A stretch of 14,197 nucleotides of DNA from positions 8,079 to 22,275 of the forward strand of contig MGAT01000025.1 in assembly GCA_001789855.1 (NCBI GenBank). The letters run 5' to 3'. This document shows, piece by piece, positions 12,455 to 14,197 of this stretch. The stretch is from Candidatus Roizmanbacteria bacterium RIFCSPLOWO2_01_FULL_44_13 (lineage in GTDB: Bacteria; Patescibacteriota; Microgenomatia; UBA1406; GWC2-37-13). Position 1 is the stretch's first letter; each line of letters begins with the position of its first letter. The translations under genes were made by a program, and so were the position numbers. The notes under the pieces were generated by a model. That model did not search any database. It worked only from the letters and a program-made list of their open reading frames with translations, and was not told where the DNA came from.

Positions 12455-13536
12455 AAGCAATTATTTTTGCCGGAGGAACAGGAACAAGACTATGGCCGTT
12501 GTCTCGAAAAAAATCTCCAAAACAATTTGAAAAGTTGATTGGCAACCGTTCCACCCTTCAAGCCGCAGTCGACAGGCTGTTGCCGGATTTCAAGCACGAA
12601 GACGTCTATATCTCGAGCAACTTAATTTATAAAGATCTTATTCTCGAGCAGCTTCCGGAAATCCCAAAAAAAAATCTATTTTTTGAGCCGGTAAAAAAAG
12701 ACGTCGCTCCGGCGATCGCCTTGACGATGGGGATTTTGAGTAAAATGGTGCCAACGGAGCCGATCGCCATCCTTTGGAGCGACCACCTGGTTAAGCGAGT
12801 TCACCTGTTTCGGAAAATCATCAAAGTCGCCTCCGATATCATAAAACGGGATCCGAACAAAATTATTTTCATTACCCACAAGCCCCGCTTTCCCAGCGTG
12901 AATCTTGGATACGTTCACTTTGGACGCGCCATCGATTCGAAAGCGGGAGTAAAATTTTGGGAATATAAAGGAATGAAGTACCGCCCGAATGAAGCGACGG
13001 CGAAAAAATTCGTTGCCGCTGGTACTTATGGATGGAATCTTGGATATTTTGTCACCACGCCGCAATTTATCTACAAAGCTTTTGAGCGCTATGCGCCCAA
13101 TATCTACAAAAATACCGAAAATATTTTGCGCCATTATGGAAAAAAAGACTACGAAAACATTCTCAGGCAAGAGTATGGAAAGATAGAAAGCATTAGTTTT
13201 GACAATGCGATTTTGGAGAATCTCGATAAATCGAGCGCCGAGGTCGTGGTCGAAGACATCGGGTGGAGCGACGTCGGGAGTTGGGAGGCTTTGAAAGAAG
13301 CCCTCCAGTCTCACTCTTACGAAAACGTCATCCGCGGCCGAGTCTATCTCGACCACGTCCGCGACTCCCTTATTTATAATTACGACGACGACAAATTCAT
13401 CGTCGGCGTAGATCTCGACGAAAATATTATCGTCAACACTTCAGACGTCATTCTCATCGCCAAAAAAAATTCGATGCCAAAAGTTAAAAAATTGGTCGAA
13501 AGCTTCAGCGGCACCGATAAAGAAGATCTCACCTAA
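12451..13536 (+). CDS. manC: Mannose-1-phosphate guanylyltransferase (GDP-mannose synthesis)
   Basis: This enzyme makes GDP-mannose from mannose 1-phosphate and GTP, supplying donor for mannosyltransferases and for GDP-fucose-type sugars. The 361-aa protein opens with the nucleotidyltransferase signature FAGGTGTRLWPLSRKKSPKQ (6-25). It also has FFEPVKKDVAPAIALT (77-92), SDHLV (110-114, usually ADH), GTYGWNLGYF (191-200, usually WNSGMF), SFDNAILE (249-256, usually SIDYAVME) and EDIGWSDVGSWEAL (268-281). The C-terminal part has the left-handed-helix-like VIRGRVYLDHVRDSLIY and VGVDLDENIIV. The length fits a stand-alone enzyme without the type II phosphomannose isomerase domain found in longer ManC proteins. 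It overlaps the WbaZ-like gene by ATGA and precedes the sugar phosphotransferase by 3 bases. Several motif substitutions make it a divergent member. Confidence 0.92.
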   Translation: MKAIIFAGGTGTRLWPLSRKKSPKQFEKLIGNRSTLQAAVDRLLPDFKHEDVYISSNLIYKDLILEQLPEIPKKNLFFEPVKKDVAPAIALTMGILSKMVPTEPIAILWSDHLVKRVHLFRKIIKVASDIIKRDPNKIIFITHKPRFPSVNLGYVHFGRAIDSKAGVKFWEYKGMKYRPNEATAKKFVAAGTYGWNLGYFVTTPQFIYKAFERYAPNIYKNTENILRHYGKKDYENILRQEYGKIESISFDNAILENLDKSSAEVVVEDIGWSDVGSWEALKEALQSHSYENVIRGRVYLDHVRDSLIYNYDDDKFIVGVDLDENIIVNTSDVILIAKKNSMPKVKKLVESFSGTDKEDLT

Positions 13537-13539
13537 ATT

Positions 13540-14181
13540 ATGAGTTATCAAAAATACTTTAAAAGAATCATTGATATTTTCGTGGCAATTGTTTTATCGT
13601 TTATTTTCCTACCGGTTTGCCTTATCTCGGCAATTATGATCAAACTCGACTCGTCGGGGCCGGTTTTGGCTGACGTTCCGGAAAGGATCGGCGCGGGGGG
13701 ACGCAAATTTAAAATGTATAAATTCAGGTCGATGATTACCAACGCCCATTATTTATTGAGGACGGACTCGCGGTTTAAAAAACTATTTAAGGAATACAAA
13801 CAAAGCAGTTATAAACTGAAAAAAGATCCTCGGGTAACAAGGGTGGGAAAGTTTATCAGGAAGCATTCGATCGATGAAATTCCGCAACTTCTCAACGTTA
13901 TAAAAGGGGACATGAGTATGGTCGGGCCGCGCGCCTATTACCCCGACGAGCTCGACAACCAGTTAGAAAAGTATCCCCATACAAAACGGTTGGTAAAAAA
14001 AGTTTTATCGGTCAAACCAGGAATCACCGGCCTCTGGCAGGTAACCGGCAGGAGCGAAATAAACTTTGACAAAAGGATTGGCATCGACGCCAAATATGTG
14101 AGCTCGATGTCTTTCTGGACAGACATTTATATTATGGTCAAAACTCCGGTTGTGATGGTCACCGGCCGGGGAGCGGTTTGA
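13540..14181 (+). CDS. Polyprenyl-phosphate sugar-1-phosphate transferase (monotopic PGT)
   Basis: This enzyme is expected to transfer a sugar phosphate from a nucleotide sugar to undecaprenyl phosphate at the inner face of the membrane, the committed step of surface glycan assembly. The 213-aa protein has one N-terminal hydrophobic segment (about 12-33, after KRIIDI) and the bacterial sugar transferase domain. Visible parts are KFRSM (61-65), DPRVTRVGKFIRKHSIDEIP (96-115) with the catalytic Asp-Glu pair D112/E113, GDMSMVGPR (123-131) and VKPGITGLWQVTGRSEINFD (158-177). It has only the catalytic core, like PglC-size enzymes, without the multi-pass N-terminal part of WbaP/WcaJ. The region usually reading FxQxRVG is ADVPERIG here. 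The sugar is unknown. The gene is complete, ending 16 bases before the window edge. Confidence 0.93.
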   Translation: MSYQKYFKRIIDIFVAIVLSFIFLPVCLISAIMIKLDSSGPVLADVPERIGAGGRKFKMYKFRSMITNAHYLLRTDSRFKKLFKEYKQSSYKLKKDPRVTRVGKFIRKHSIDEIPQLLNVIKGDMSMVGPRAYYPDELDNQLEKYPHTKRLVKKVLSVKPGITGLWQVTGRSEINFDKRIGIDAKYVSSMSFWTDIYIMVKTPVVMVTGRGAV

Positions 14182-14197
14182 TATAATTTAAAGATAT

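Noticed and set aside
12676..13356. Minus-strand open frame of 226 codons opposite manC
   Set aside because: It is a long shadow frame produced by the codon use of manC, with no recognisable motif. manC itself has clear catalytic motifs.
14182..14187. TATAAT just before the window edge as a promoter for the next gene
   Set aside because: The nearest -35-like TTGTGA (14150-14155) is 26 bases away and the downstream gene is not visible, so nothing can be supported.

Overview
The window is a gene-dense, all plus-strand stretch of a bacterial chromosome. It reads as the 3' two thirds of the universal ribosomal-protein locus followed by a cell-surface polysaccharide cluster. The likely source is a Candidate Phyla Radiation (Patescibacteria) bacterium, possibly from the Microgenomates side. 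The evidence is that rpmD (L30) is missing between rpsE and rplO, S4 has no cysteines, the ribosomal proteins are compact, almost no start has a close Shine-Dalgarno, and the adk slot holds an unusual two-domain kinase. TGA is used as an ordinary stop (secY, adk, infA and others), so the recoded UGA of Gracilibacteria/SR1 is excluded. The exact lineage is inferred, not shown.

Layout. Positions 1-2904 hold rplF (3' part), rplR, rpsE, rplO and secY. A structured 78-bp repeat (copy 1) closes this block. Positions 3011-5068 hold rpmG, a fused adenylate kinase/UPF0200-like kinase, and map, closed by repeat copy 2. A candidate promoter then leads into infA, rpmJ, rpsM, rpsK, rpsD, rpoA, rplQ, rplM and rpsI (5210-9258), packed with ATGA overlaps or short gaps. 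Eleven bases after rpsI, with no visible terminator, the cell-envelope genes begin: a GT2 glycosyltransferase, a GT4 glycosyltransferase, repeat copy 3 (inverted), a WbaZ-like GT4 mannosyltransferase, manC, and a monotopic polyprenyl-phosphate sugar-phosphate transferase.

Function. The first part makes ribosomes, the Sec channel, RNA polymerase alpha, IF-1, methionine aminopeptidase and a nucleotide kinase. The second part fits a lipid-linked glycan pathway: the phosphotransferase would load the first sugar phosphate onto undecaprenyl phosphate, ManC would supply GDP-mannose, and the three glycosyltransferases would extend the chain on the cytoplasmic face.

The most notable non-coding signal is the family of three near-identical intergenic hairpins (copies 1 and 2 direct, copy 3 inverted). 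Each starts within about 11 bases of a stop codon. Their stems carry compensatory changes while a 20-base apical segment is invariant. A second, unrelated 34-bp palindromic element appears to sit in frame inside the WbaZ-like gene. I see no CRISPR array, tRNA, rRNA, transposase or phage gene. No gene-free stretch exceeds about 141 bases.
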